Below are positions 22,708-35,476 of a stretch of 64,000 bases of DNA, piece after piece. The notes under the pieces were generated by a model. That model saw only the letters and a program-made list of their open reading frames with translations. It searched no databases and was not told the origin of the DNA. Both the position numbers and the translations under genes were made by a program. The DNA comes from Erigeron canadensis. Its lineage: Eukaryota; Streptophyta; Magnoliopsida; Asterales; Asteraceae. The stretch lies in the NCBI RefSeq assembly GCF_010389155.1, contig NC_057763.1, positions 42,700,645 through 42,764,644 of the forward strand, in the 5' to 3' direction. Numbering within the stretch: the stretch's first letter is position 1; each line of letters starts with the position of its first letter.

Positions 22708-23161
22708 GGGGTCGTTTGGTTGCTCGTTTGGTTACGGAAAACACTTTTGTTTTCCATTTTTGTTTTTCAAGTAAACATAAAAATAAAAAAACGTGTTTTA
22801 ATCATAGTTTTTTAAAAATGTTTTTCAAGAAAAAAAAAACAACGTTTTCAATTTTTCCATAGAAAACTTGAAAACATTTTTTTCTTGTTTTCCATTTTCC
22901 ACTTTATTCCCCCCTCCCCTCACATCCCTAACATGTTTACTAGTTTTCTAATTAGAACGTTTTTCTAAAATATTTTTTTCTTGTTTTCCATTTTCCACTT
23001 TATTCCCCCCTCCCCTCACATCCCTAACATGTTTACTAGTTTTCTAATTAGAACGTTTTTCTAAAATTTTTATTTGTTTTCTAGAAAATAAAAACTCCTT
23101 TCATGTTCTATAAAATTAGAAATGAAAAACTAAAAAACAATTACTGCAACCAAACGTGCCC
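22708..23161. mobile_element. Tourist-like MITE with internal 96-bp duplication
   Basis: Left end GGGGTCGTTTGGTTGC; the reverse complement of the right end is GGGCACGTTTGGTTGC. Both are flanked by TTA (22705-22707 and 23162-23164), as for PIF/Harbinger MITEs. Inside, a 96-bp segment is repeated in tandem with no obvious differences (TTTCTTGTTTTCC at 22881 and 22977). Confidence 0.75.
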
Positions 23162-23519
23162 TTAGGGTTTTCTCTTTTCATTAATATTAATTTATAGAAT
23201 TACAAGTTATATTTGACTACCTTTAATTTATTTCATTCAACTATCTCGAACTTATGACATATTATAAACTAATATATATGACGGTCTAATATATAGTCTA
23301 CGCAATGAGGTAATGTAACATCTAGCAAACCAAATTTGAAATCATTTTAGCTATTTGTATGACAAAATCTCTAGTAGTCAGTGTGAAAGTTAGTGGCGGT
23401 CTTGAAAGTTCAAATGTCCAGGGTGAACCAAGAAAGAAAAATGCCCGTAACTCCTAAAGAATTCATATTATCAATAAATTTATTATAAATGATAACTAAT
23501 GTTATAATTTTTTTATTTT

Positions 23520-23620
23520 TTTAAAGGTGTGGATCATTTGCTCGTAACTGGGGATCTAGCTTACGTTGTCTAAACTGGATCCGCATTAAAGAGTCCCCTC
23601 ACCTCAATACATAGTAGGAT
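23520..23620 (-). mobile_element. SINE 3' fragment
   Basis: On the minus strand it contains GGACTCTTTAATGCGGATCC, AGTTTAGACAACGTAAGCTAG and GATCCACACCTTT followed by A-rich sequence. This matches the 3' part of the SINE family seen at 5296 and 32762. Confidence 0.5.
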
Positions 23621-25640
23621 GATATGTATACTCTAGCATTTATTAGTTAACCGATAATTCGTGAAGCTCTATTAGCATTTTTCATAGCAGATTAGCTGAT
23701 TAGCTTTTTCAAATTTAATAAATATACATGAGATTTTAAAACTTTGTATCCCTTCGAAAATACGCTCGGGCTGAGAATCAGGTTTTCCCCGTCTAGGCCT
23801 TCCCAGGTGAAAGTAATTAAGTTCTATACGGGCCATAAAATTTGGACCGGGCTCGTAGGCCTATCGGATCATGGTACCACATAAATAAAAGGACCCACTA
23901 ATATCCATTTTCATGCATGTGATGTGATGATGTGAAGGTGAAAGTGTACCACTTGTATAGCCAAAACTATGCCCTTACAATTAAGGCAAGTGGCAATAAT
24001 AAGTTGAAATAACTTGGTGGCTCATGCTCCACGTCCAATCTTTCATCCTCTACCACAAACACAATTGGTTACTTCTATTCCTAATCAAAGTAATCATCAT
24101 TTTTAAATAAGGCTAATATTATATTTAGTACTCGTAGTATTTAGATTATCATCTTTTAGTGTGTTTTCAAAATTGCATGAATCCGACACTCTAGTTAAGT
24201 AGGTGTATAAGTGTAGGAAAAGATACTTTTTCTTCCAAACGTATATATAGCCCCCATTTTGCCAAAAATGAACCAAATTCAGTTGTCTCGTGATCTTACT
24301 ATTAATTTTAACAAAAGACGGTTGATTTAATAGTCAATCGATCTAAAAGACTTCAGTTTATATATAATTGGTTCGACGTTTTTTGGCTGGATAGTAAACC
24401 AAAAAACAAAAACAACTCACAATTAAGTACGAGTATCTTTTATTATTGTCATGAGCTTGTTTAATTGACTTGTAAATCAACTTAATTTACAGTGAGTCCA
24501 GAACTCCAGAAGGTAAAGTACATCCCAACAACATTTAAAAATACCATTAACTAACTTGGAATTGAATAAAAAAGTCAGATCGCAACAATATATATATATA
24601 TATTCTCTCATCTTCATTTTGACACATTGACACTAGAGCCACTAAAAAACTTCCTATATACATTGAAGTAACCCTGAGTTGGCTTTGTGTCAATATACTC
24701 GTTTACCAACTTCAAAGGGATAACTATATATAGTACTAGCTAAATTCGCTACCGGCACTGGATATTGCTTATCTCCGATTGTGGATGGTGGTAGTACTAT
24801 ACTAGTGTAAGTAAGAGGGGAAAAGTAGATAATAATATTATTTGCTAGTGGTTGATTTTGTAATAGGTCGTTAATGATTAGTTTTGAGATTACTTTGATA
24901 TAGTTTTGCAAAAATGTAATGGTATAATATAATCACTAGATCTATGCATTATTGATGGCTACCCTAGCTGGTCAGAGACACCATCGTTTTATCCAATGTC
25001 TGATCAGGGATTACAAGCCTTGAAGTTTTTACTTGTAATGGCTCATGCTTAACATCTTGTTGTCTATTGTACGTGCAAGACTTCACCATTATACATCTGA
25101 TATCGTATCTCAATTGGATATTTGGAGAAAATAATACTGTAATAATAATATAGAATAACTTAAATACATGTAAATTAATATGCTTACGTATAAATGATAG
25201 ACTGTTTACATGTAAATCAAAAGCTAAAAAGAAAAGTCTCACTTCAATCTCTATAACTTGTCACATCTGATTGAATTTAACTTACAATTAAAAGTTGATG
25301 TCTTTTTTCATGGTTCTGTTTTGAATTTTTTAAACTATCACAACCGAGTGAACATGCGCAATTTGCGATAGTTGAAATTAAACTACATCAAAGGTGTGAT
25401 GACGGATGCGGTTTCATGTCTATTTGCATTTTTAGCAAACACAAAGGTTGGTTTGTAGTTCGGAAATGGTCTTGGTGATAATATGAAGTCGAGCACGCTT
25501 GAGACAAAACTGATGGCTTGTTGATTATTATTTCATAATTAACCTATGTATTGAATCCAAGCCAATACAAGAAGGAAATTAACTAACACTTTGAAGAGGG
25601 TAAAAAGCAAATTTAAATACTAATACTGGTTATAAATTAT
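23621..25640. other. intergenic DNA
   Basis: AT-rich with an (AT)n run near 24590. The frames at 24690-24911 (-) and 24964-25242 (-) show no domain and no exon structure. No gene is supported. Confidence 0.45.
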
Positions 25641-25902
25641 AAACACCATAACATGAACCGCTACCAAGTGTCTGCAGAGGATCGGCTCGGCAATCCTGCA
25701 AACCATGAGCTGCTTCTACGTACAGAGCCAACTATTGGAAAGTTATACAAAAGATTCCTACATCGACGCTACTTGTTCCACAATAGCTTGAAAGCAAACA
25801 ACATATCAACGGTAGAGAAGCAAGTTTGAGTCACAGAAAGGGCAAGAACGAGACGAGAACCAGAACACCATGAGGGTTTTTTTGCTTCAATTTAGACAAT
25901 AA

Positions 25903-27200
25903 TTAAGTGAGGGGTACTGCGGTCTGGTCCTGGACAGCCATCCTTTCTGAGATATCAGAAAGAGACTTAAGGTTGCAGCTGATTAGGGCTTTGACAAAGT
26001 AGCATGTATCGTCTTTGGTGTTGCCATCGGGTATGTCCACCACGAATGACTCAATGACTAACGTCCCAGAGCTTCCTTCGGCTACCTCTGGATGAACGGT
26101 AAGGATTGACGAGTAGTTCTGGGGAATCAAATAACCCAAGGTTAGGAAATGCACATAAGCTTTAGATTCTCCTAGATACTTTAAATGATTTTGAAACAAC
26201 CCAAATGTATATAATCTTTCTATTTTAGAAATTTGTATACTCATAATTTCCTAATTAATTTGGGAAATGACAACATATGATGCTACCTTTAGCCTATGAT
26301 CACCGCCAACAATTTTGATGCCAAGGATGTGCTCCATGTCATCAAGAAGCTCCAGCCTCTCGGTGCTTGTGGTGGCCGGAAGGCCTGACTTAACATTCAC
26401 CTCTCTGACACTCCCTATATTAAGATCCCCGCGCATAGTGCACTTGCTCACAAACGGCTTGTACTTTTGAGGTTGATCGAACCTCCTAACCAAAGACCAC
26501 ACCTGAGAACAAATTGGCAAGTTATTAGTCATTAAAAAATTCTTCACATAGCGTCAACGTACATGAAAATCATTTATTCTTCAAATCATTCAACAACAAA
26601 CAAAATCATCAGATCGACGACATTTATTCTTCAAGTGATGGAATTACACAAATGTAATACAATATGCTTAAAATCACCTTATATATTAATAAGCCAAAAA
26701 AAAAATCAACAACAAACTTGTGGTCCAACCGATTGATCCAGAAACCACAACGACAATAACAAAACTAAAATCATCAGATCATAAACTTACAACGACACTA
26801 GCTACTAGGACTTACAGGATTGTTTATAAATCCAATTACATATCAACTACCCGACATCCAAATAATTCACTAACTCTATTCTTTTATAACTTTAAAATAT
26901 AAAATTATTGGGAAGCAAATTAAGTTACAAAAACTTTAACTAATCAGTTTACTTTAAAAATTGACAACTTTTCTATGCACGTGCTAACTACATCCCCTTT
27001 TATTTAGCATTTTCCATATGTAAAATAAGATCAATGATAAACACACGTGTAAAAAAAAAAAAGAGAGAGATTGAGAGTTAGAAGAATGAATTACGTACGA
27101 TATCTACAGGAGCTTTGATATGTTTAACGACAACAGAAGCACACTGATCAGGGTTATACGTATGCCTGTGATGTCTTCTTATATATTTAGCTGCTTCCAT
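25903..27200 (-). CDS. PYL9: abscisic-acid receptor, PYL8/PYL9 (RCAR) type
   Basis: Three exons on the minus strand: 27200-27099 (34 codons), 26502-26287 (72 codons) and 26118-25903 (71 codons plus stop), all introns phase 0 with GT-AG ends, giving 177 residues. Exon 1 is [13 protein letters not shown]..., exon 2 starts [17 protein letters not shown]. The gate loop SGLPA (73-77) and latch HRL (103-105) of START-fold ABA receptors are intact, as is the pocket lysine (YK, ~49). Exon 3 carries IESFVVDIP and [18 protein letters not shown]-bound receptors of this family inhibit clade A PP2C phosphatases and so release SnRK2 kinases. PYL8/9-subfamily genes share this three-exon layout. The start was chosen because [11 protein letters not shown] matches the family N-terminus; the longer upstream frame is 5' UTR. 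Confidence 0.95.
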
Positions 27201-28740
27201 TTTATATCTATATATATATCGAATTTTCAGTTGAAGGATTGTAACATAAAATGAAATCCAGATGATATGTATTGATTCGAATTTGTGCGTGTGTGTGAGT
27301 TTTTTTTTTTTTTTTTGAAAAGATAGAAAGATGTGGAGTCTGTGATGGAAAGTAACTAGTAGTGTATGTGTGTGAATGTGCGAGTCTGTGTGCGTAGCCA
27401 TTTATTTATTGGAATTGGAATAGGCACTACAAACAAAGCATTTTTTTTTATTATTAGTCGAAAGTCATTAAAAAAAAAAAAGTGATTCTTTTTCGATTGT
27501 CACGTTATTTATTATTGTAGGCATTTTCTTTCTTTATTGAATTGAAATTGGAATGGTAAGTGGATCTCGTACGTCCGTCCGTTCGTTCCATCTTATTTTC
27601 TCCCTTTAAATTGTAAAAACTGTTGTAAAAACACAACTTAAAATGATTAAGATAAAATCGAAAATCAAAATGAAAACTGCATTGGTTAATTATTGTTTAT
27701 TGAACATGAACATGGGCATATGGCACATCTTGATCGCGTTGTGATTACACACACAAAGAAAAAACTACGAGTATTTATTAACTCCAATTTAGTAGTTTCA
27801 ATTATGAATTTTCCAATAAATGAATGGATATATGTTAAAACCCTTCAGGGGCCCAAAAGTGGGCTCGTTAGTTACCATCACTTCTGCCGACCATCTCACG
27901 CTTTCCACTTTTTTTTCTACATGGATGACAATATATACCAATAAAGTCATCATCATCATATTTTAATTACCTCCTTTTGCTGTCATTACATAGGAAAAAA
28001 TAATTCATCAAATAAAAACTATGTACTATTATGTTACGAGTATTTTTTTGTTATATTATATTATAACCATGTATTCTAATATTTTTTTTATTTTTCCTCA
28101 TGATAATTTTTTTTTTTAAAGGTGTGGATTATTTGCTCGCAGATGATCTAGCTTACGTTGTCTTAATCGAGTTTGCGTTAGAGAGCCCCCTCATCCTCAA
28201 TACCTAGTAGGAGGAAAAACCCCAAACTAAATCGTCTGAAAGCACGAAATTTAATTGGATTTGAATTTTTAAAATTACCCAATATATACTAGTTGATCTC
28301 ATGGTTTTCATATAGGGCACACGAGAAGAAAAAAACAATTTATGATATTTATATTAAGTATTCATTTATATAACAACTTTATATAACATTTTTCTAAGAT
28401 TTTAACAGCATAATAAAAAAAAAAAAACTGGGTATTTACTCTTATTCTTAATATTACATTATTGGTTACAGTTGTTTTTAACTACTTTGTTCCCAATATG
28501 AATGACACTCACACATTTATCATCAAAAAAAAAAAAAAAAACGATTAACATCTATAACCTCTATAGATTTTGATAATAATCATGAAATACCTTTTTCTTT
28601 TTCTTTTTTTCTTTTTCTGAAAATAAGTACGTCTGAAGTATTGGGCCATTTATGGGCTCGGGTAAATAAAATTCATTGGGCCTTCACAAATTCAAGCGTG
28701 TAGGACTGTAGGATGTTCAACTCATATTATTAATTTATTA
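27201..28740. other. PYL9 upstream region and intergenic DNA
   Basis: The PYL9 leader and promoter would lie from 27201 rightwards on the minus strand. No canonical ABRE cluster was recognised. At about 28120-28230 there is another minus-strand SINE 3' fragment (GTGTGGATTATTTGCTCGC... GTTAGAGAGCCCCCTCA). No gene. Confidence 0.4.
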
Positions 28741-28747
28741 AGAGAAA

Positions 28748-28890
28748 TGCTAAATACAGCCCTAAGGCCTGTATTTAGCGTGTATAAAAAAACTTGTACA
28801 TTTCATATTAAAAGTCCGCCTCCTGATTTTCATGGTAATGTAAAAATAATTTATGCACCTTAAACACAGCCCTAAGGGTTGTATTTAGCA
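28748..28890. mobile_element. double-palindrome MITE, copy A
   Basis: A 143-bp element whose two ends are each imperfect palindromes of the form TAAATACAG-N9-CTGTATTTA and are also inverted copies of one another. The interior contains AAACTTGTACATTTC and TCCTGATTTTCATGGTAATG. A second copy in the opposite orientation lies at 34881-35024. The flanking duplication could not be fixed. Confidence 0.65.
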
Positions 28891-28908
28891 AACCCCATTT
28901 ATTAATTA

Positions 28909-28936
28909 CTAGTCCTAATACCCGTACGATGTACGG
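28909..28936 (-). mobile_element. Helitron-like 3' terminus (minus strand)
   Basis: On the minus strand a perfect hairpin (CCGTACATCGTACGG, 28936-28922) is followed by ten bases and CTAG (28912-28909), then T. A hairpin about ten bases before CTRR, inserted ahead of T, is the Helitron 3'-end signature. The element would extend to the right. No Rep/helicase frame is present, so it would be non-autonomous. Confidence 0.45.
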
Positions 28937-29703
28937 AAGCTATATGGATTGTATAATAAAGAAATTCGAATATGCCTCAAACATGATTAATGAGTATGAA
29001 ATAAACTGTGGTAAAAGTAAATCGATGATCGAAGCTAAATTATAATAAACAGTAATGATAAATATAATATATGTTATAGTTAGAGTTTGGATTTACCTTA
29101 TAATTTTTGAACCACATCAAAATCGGAACTTGTAAGCATAGTAAATAATGTCAAATAGCCTTGTGATTTTTGGATCATAAACTCATATAATTTTGAAGTC
29201 TTTATATTAATAACTTATTATAATTAATATAAGTAATATAAGTTGAAAAATTGAGAAAAGAGACCATTTATTAATGAGAAAAAAAATCAATCTAATAAGG
29301 TTATAATATCTTTTGTATTAACAAGTCAAGTGTTAGAGTTTAGTTATAAGTTTAATAAATAAAATGAATTTATATACAACTAAAAAAGCTAATTTAACAA
29401 AATAAATAAATTAAAAGGACACATGTCGATCAAAGATTACGCCAAATATCGTTTTAAGAATATGTCAATCCTGTTTTAGTTTATTGGTAGATAGACCCCG
29501 ATACTTATACAACATACAATAGTCCTACGCAACAAAACGTTAGAGACACATTTAGGTACCGATTTGCTTTATGCCTAAAAAAAATATACTCCGTATCATT
29601 TAATTCACTCGATAAATCATAAATGTTATATAAAGTTCAAAGTTTCTGAACATATGTTACTCTATTTATTTCGGAACATCTAATTATACTCTTATTTATA
29701 AAT

Positions 29704-29912
29704 CTTTTTTTTTTTTTTAACGTTTGAATGATCAGAATTTATTCGTTCCACTTATCGGCACTTAGGTCCTTCGTGCAGCATGTCATTCGAATTTTCAGAA
29801 TACCACGGAGGGAGGAAAACCTCTTATTAATCCGTCAAACGACATAACAATCTCGAACCTGGATCTCCTCAGGCCCAAGACCCTGACTGGGATACCACCA
29901 AGTTCTTACTTC
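29704..29912 (-). mobile_element. tRNA-derived SINE
   Basis: On the minus strand it begins with an A-box-like TGGTGGTATCCCAGTCAGGG, then a B-box-like GGTTCGAGATT about 35 bases later, and ends in a poly-A tract (poly-T at 29706-29719 on the plus strand). This is the internal pol III promoter plus tail layout of a tRNA-derived SINE. Confidence 0.6.
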
Positions 29913-32761
29913 AATGATCATGAAACAAACAAGGACGACATCAAAATAATTTCAATGTGAAGAATATTTTCAAGTTGAGAACCAGATGTTGGATGCAAGA
30001 TTGATCCACAATGATACAAACTAGCTTAATACACGCAATACAATGGAAACGAACACGGACAACTAAAGGCTGTGGTTAAAAATCGTTTTGGCTAACTATG
30101 TTTATTTGTATGGTAGGAATTATTAATGGTTGTCTAGCTAAATTGATATATTAGGAATGGATAATAAGTGGTTGAAATTAATAGTGACTGGTTATTATAG
30201 TCAATTGTATTGGGCTAGATACCGGTCATAACTTGACTACTCTTCTTATCTTGTAGGTTGATTTTGAAGTGGAAATCCTATTATGCCTAGCTACATGTTG
30301 GGCTATTAAACTGTAAATCAACAAATTAAACTAAAATTAAATGGTTAGTAGAATAAGTATTTACTTTTAGATTAAAATAAAACCAAATCAATAAGTTTCT
30401 ACTTTATTCCAAGATAGAAAAAGGAAAATAGAAAGATGAAAATAGAATATGTAAAAACCCATAAACTATTGACTATAAAAATTAAAAAAAAACATTTCAA
30501 ACTTGCTACGTATACATCACCTAGCTTTTAAAACATCATAAGTTATGTTGGTGTGAGTTTGCTTCTTTGGTCAAACATCCTAGGTCATTCATAAGTAAAA
30601 AACATGTGGGGCATTGCACAAAATGACAATGGAAAACCGTTGTTTTGATTGATAAAACAGCTAGCTAGCTAGCCGCTCAATCCTGGGTTTGTTCCTTTAA
30701 AGAGAAAGAAGAATGGACTGACTTGACTGACCGCCAGGCACATACATGCAACCGCACACTTGGCATATCTTCACCTGTCATTCACTGCAAATCTTTTTAA
30801 TTGCCCTTTATTATAATATCATCTACTTATATTATTATATAAGTTATAAGGTTCGACCTTTAAATTTAGGTGTAAAATTCTTCACATATTAATTTTTAAA
30901 TATTTTTGTTTAATTAATAAATACATTGGGACCCTAAATTTTATAGATTAAAAAACAAATATATTTACATTTCACATCTAAAATTAAGTACCCAACAGTC
31001 TTATATTACGATTATTTTCAAGTAATAAATATATGAATATATGCATGTTCCATTTCATGCGTATTTTTTATGGAATCTTACCATCTGTTTTATTTTTATA
31101 CTAAATTTATATAGTTGTATTCCTTTTTCATTATCACCACTACTCATTGTTATGATATCATATCATAATTGGGATTAATATTATGCGACTAGCTTATAGA
31201 CTTCTTTTATAATACGTTTTTCTCAACTTAATAGCATTTGTATGTTTTGAACCGAAATTATAATGTTAAACGTAGAAATTATGGTGTTAAATTGCATTTT
31301 GGTTTACGTTTCAATTAATTACATTTGAAAGATTAAGAGAGGTGTAGATATAAATTGCAGATACTAAGATAAAAGTATAAAACTCTAGATATCATCACCA
31401 GCATTTGCACTAGTATATCAAACTGAACAAGCCTTAGATGTAAGATTTTTGGTAGATTAATCAAAAAAAATAAACTAACATGGTACCAGCATAATGTGAC
31501 GGTGGTGGCTGCGATGGCGGTTTGGTGTTGTCGGCGACGGGTGGCGAAGGCAACGACTATTGGTGGTAGCGGTGTCGAGTGGTATAGGTTGATATAAACG
31601 TAAGTGATGTAAATGTGGTGGTGGAAATATATTTGAAGATAAAAGGATACTTGCACAATGCGATGATGATAATGTGGTGGCGGCAACCAATAGTGATGGC
31701 GATTAGTGACGAGTGATAATTGATATAAAAGTAATTAGTAAAGATATATTAGAAAAATAAATGACTGGTAATAATGTAAATAAATTCATTAAAAGTAAAA
31801 TAGTTATTTAACTGATTAACTCATTTCATATCTTCTTTCTCATTTTTTATCTTCTTTTTCTTTAATTTTCTAGGTGTATAATTTATATAGTAGTATGGAT
31901 AGATTAGATATCACTTCCTTTGTATTAAGCCTTTCAAAATTTAACCATTTTAAAAATTGAAAATATCTAATTTTGTATCCCCTAACCTTCAATTCCTTTC
32001 GCATACAACTTAAACACACATTATAGACAATCCACAACTAAAGCACTTTAATTCCATAGCTCAAATCTTAACTAGATATCAAAACCAGGTTCTATAAGAA
32101 TTTATTTTATACATCTAATACTATCATATAAAACATTTTGTCATTTTTTTTTAAGAAAAGATAATTTGAACTACCCATATTCTTTATTCACAAATTTAAA
32201 CATCTTTACCTAATATACCTATAATAACATTAAATCTCAACCATTTTTTTTTTCTATCTTCTCAAATTTCAACCACTCATTTTTTTCCTCTCATCCATAA
32301 ATCATTTTATTTCTCTAATTCATTCAAAATCTTTTATCTCGAAAACCGTATATCGATGAATTATAAAAATTGTATGGGTGTTCTTAAAATTTCATTCTCT
32401 TTCATTAGAGATGTTATTCGATATATCTTTGATGAATTTTTAAATCGGAGGGCGGAGCCCGTACGGTTAAAGCATTTGGCTATCATACTCTATAACTTGA
32501 CCAATCACCCTCACCATCTTACCGCCGCAACGCACGAGCACTATTTGTCGTAATCTATAATGAATTAAACCTTAGTTAAACCAATTTTATAACACTTCAA
32601 AGCTATTGAACGTGAAAATGGATTGTGTGAGTCAAATTATTTGATTATTATGATTTTGGATGTTGCCAAGTATATTATCGATCAGTAGATATGTTCTAGT
32701 CACAACATTAATTAATAAATCTACTTTTGTTACAACAAATTTACATAACTTAAGTACATGC

Positions 32762-33015
32762 ATAGTTGTATCATTGGTTTAATAGCTGAATGGTAAGGAA
32801 GTCTTTAAATGAGGGTTTGGATTTAGGGAGATCCGGGTTCAAGTTTCAAAAGACAAAGTTTTCCCTAATATGTTGTCGTGTCTTTTAGCGGTTTATTAAG
32901 GGGTTTTGCCATCTATTAGGTATTGGGTAAGTGAACTCTCTAACGTGGACTTTGTTAAGATAACATAGTCTAAACCCTCCGTCGTAATATTCGATCCGCA
33001 CCTTAAAAAAAAGTG
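32762..33015 (+). mobile_element. tRNA-derived SINE, near full length
   Basis: Plus-strand head with A-box TAGCTGAATGGTAAGGAAG, B-box GGGTTCAAGTTTC, and a 3' region (CTCTCTAACGTGGAC...TTAAGATAACATAGTC...GATCCGCACCTTAAAAAAAA). It ends in a short A tail. The 3' half is the family that also occurs truncated at 5296, 23520 and 28120. Confidence 0.65.
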
Positions 33016-34880
33016 TACTATCTACTTATAGAGTTATAGTTACTACTTAATTTAACAAAAACAATTTTAAGAAAAAGAATTAATAAAAATCTAGAATACT
33101 AATCTAAGATTAAACGAGTAATTAACAATTATTATATTCTTAAGGACTATTCACCCAAAACATCCTACAAACATTTCTATGAGATACCAAGGAATTCTTA
33201 GTTTCTTATTATTTATATTTATATTTATATGAAAATTAAAAATGGATGACATTGTAAACTTCTCAATTTCTTCCTCACTAGATCGAATAAATGGGTATGG
33301 CACGACACGTGTTTTGTACCGTGTCGTTTCACTTTTTTGTTAAATAATATATAACAAGTACCACGTTTATTTCATTCGGATTTAGTGGGTGTTTGCATTT
33401 TGAAAGTATAATCTGATTATGTACTTAGATAATGAAAAATTGATGAAAAAAGATAATGAAAAAAATATTTACAATTTCATAAAGATAAAAAACAGATTTG
33501 AAAAGTAGGTTGTGATATATTCTTTTAAAACATAGCATTTGAACACTAAATGTATTTTACAAACGCAATGCAAATTCCCCCCTAGTATTTTTTATAGTAA
33601 CCATGTAATCCTATCAGATTTAGAGATAAATAAATTTCTTTCAATATATAGGATTATTTTATTTGTGTCTCAGATATTAAATTATCAAAGCTATTTTTAA
33701 AAAATAATAGAAATGCAAACAAATTTTTTATTTTTTTTTTGAAAAAAATTTAATGTCACATAGACAAGGAGGAAATACTTTAATATTATGTGAATGTCGT
33801 AAGTTTAAGTTTCATTTGTGACAAAAAAAAAAAATTAAGGTTTCACATTGGACAAGAGGCCAATATGACCTAAAAAGTAAATTATTTGGCCAATTTTTTT
33901 TTTATAAAATATGATTAACATAACAAAAAAGATTAAAAAGTATATATACTTTTTTTTTCAAAATAAATAAATATCCAAACAGTTGTTATCATTTTGTCCA
34001 AGATGATGTTTATTTACAATTCAAGTGAATGTCATAATAAAGTAATTCTTATAAAAGTGTGGTTATTTTACACTTAATTTATATAAAATTATTTAATTGA
34101 AAAGGTAACGAAATGTTGATTGTTGTTGAATATTAATACTTTTCTTTTAAGCACTGCTCATTTAACATACCATAAGGGTACTGCGCGATGAAGCGATGTA
34201 ATGGCGATGTTGACATGTCTTGATGACGTGCGACAAGTAGTGGTGATGATGGAATGACAGTGGTGGCATTGATGGTGATGATTGGTGGTGCGATGGTGGT
34301 GGTGGTTAAGGGAAGGATAAAATGTTTTTCTTTTTTAAGATCAAGTATCACAACATCAATCACCATTATGTTATGTTAATTCTAAAAATCATTGAGATAA
34401 AATGTTACAAAAAGTACAAAAGTGAAACAAAAAAACACAACAAAATTTTAAAGGAAAAAAAAATATTCCATGAACAATACATATGAAAACAAACGCTAAA
34501 AATAAATAGCGGGGAAAAAACAAATAAAAAGTTTAGTAAACAAAAAAATATGTTATAATAAAAAAAATGCCAAAAAAAACATAAACATTACAAAAGGAAT
34601 TAAAAAATAAATAAAAAGAAAAGCAAGAAATCCCAATATTAAAAGAAAACTAAAAATACAACATAATATATAAAAAAATTGTTAAATAATTCTTTTACAA
34701 TCTAACAATAATAATAAAAGAGTATCCTAAATTCTTTCATGTAATAACCTTTAGATGAAATTTAATTTTAATTAAAGGCCTTTGGATCAATAGGATAATG
34801 TCATCTTTCACTTGAAATTTAGTCAATGTCAAATTGTTAATATTAATCCTCCTATTTCATATCATATATTAATAGGAGTT

Positions 34881-35024
34881 TGCTAAATACAGCCTTTATG
34901 GCTGTGTTTAAGGTGCATAAATTGTTTGTACATTTACCATGAAAATCAGGGGGAGGACTTTTAATATAGAAGGTACAAGTTTTTTTATGCACGTTAAATA
35001 CAGCCCTTAGAACTGTATTTAGCA
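34881..35024. mobile_element. double-palindrome MITE, copy B (inverted)
   Basis: Inverted relative of 28748-28890: left arm TAAATACAGCCTTTATGGCT..., right arm ...CAGCCCTTAGAACTGTATTTA. The interior matches copy A in reverse complement (ACCATGAAAATCAGG, AAGTTTTTTTATGCACG). Confidence 0.65.
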
Positions 35025-35257
35025 TTTCCCATATTAATATATGTTTACTTTTTTATTGAGTAATTATAAATTGACTTGACATCATTTAATTATTTTGGAA
35101 ATTTATTAGTTACTATTTGTAATGAAATTAACATATTTTAAGAAACTACTTCGGTTCTTTCTTTTTAAAATTCCATAACTTCCAAAGCAATTTTCATTAG
35201 TTTAAAAACATTTATCACTTTTACTAATAAGAATCTTAATAAAATCAACTGGGTTGG

Positions 35258-35476
35258 ATCAGTAGCTGTATCTCTTGTCTTTAAAAACAGAGGTTAATTA
35301 TTTGACCCCATGCCCAACAAGGCTGGAGGTCCTTTTCTACCTTTGGTAGAACCTGAAAGCAACCTCTCTACCTTTGGTAGGGGTAAGGCTGTCTACATTT
35401 CAACCTCCCCCATACACCGTCAAAACCGGTAATTGGGACCCAAAACCCGTAGAAGACGGCATTAGGAGTCACTTTA
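35258..35476 (+). mobile_element. Au-SINE-like element
   Basis: Contains GGATCAGTAGCTGTATCTC, the phrase CTCTCTACCTTTGGTAGGGG and TAAGGCTGTCTACATTTC, CCCCCATACACCG and GGGACCCAAAACCCG. The order 'CTACCTT...GTAGGGGTAAGG.TG.GTACA' is that of plant Au-type SINE tails. Related pieces lie at 20935-21110 and 39495-39595. Confidence 0.55.

Larger units (their letters stand above)
28940..34880. other. gene-poor repeat-rich tract
   Basis: AT-rich DNA with two SINEs (29704-29912 and 32762-33015, listed separately) and GTGG/GACGG-rich patches near 31490-31730 and 34180-34320. Frames over these patches (31333-31686, 31475-31690, 34133-34366, all minus) are low-complexity artefacts. No gene. Confidence 0.5.

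Noticed and set aside
27201..27401. Longer N-terminus for PYL9 from an upstream start
   Set aside because: The added residues are His/Thr low complexity from simple repeats and do not fit the receptor family; the ATG at 27200 gives the family N-terminus.
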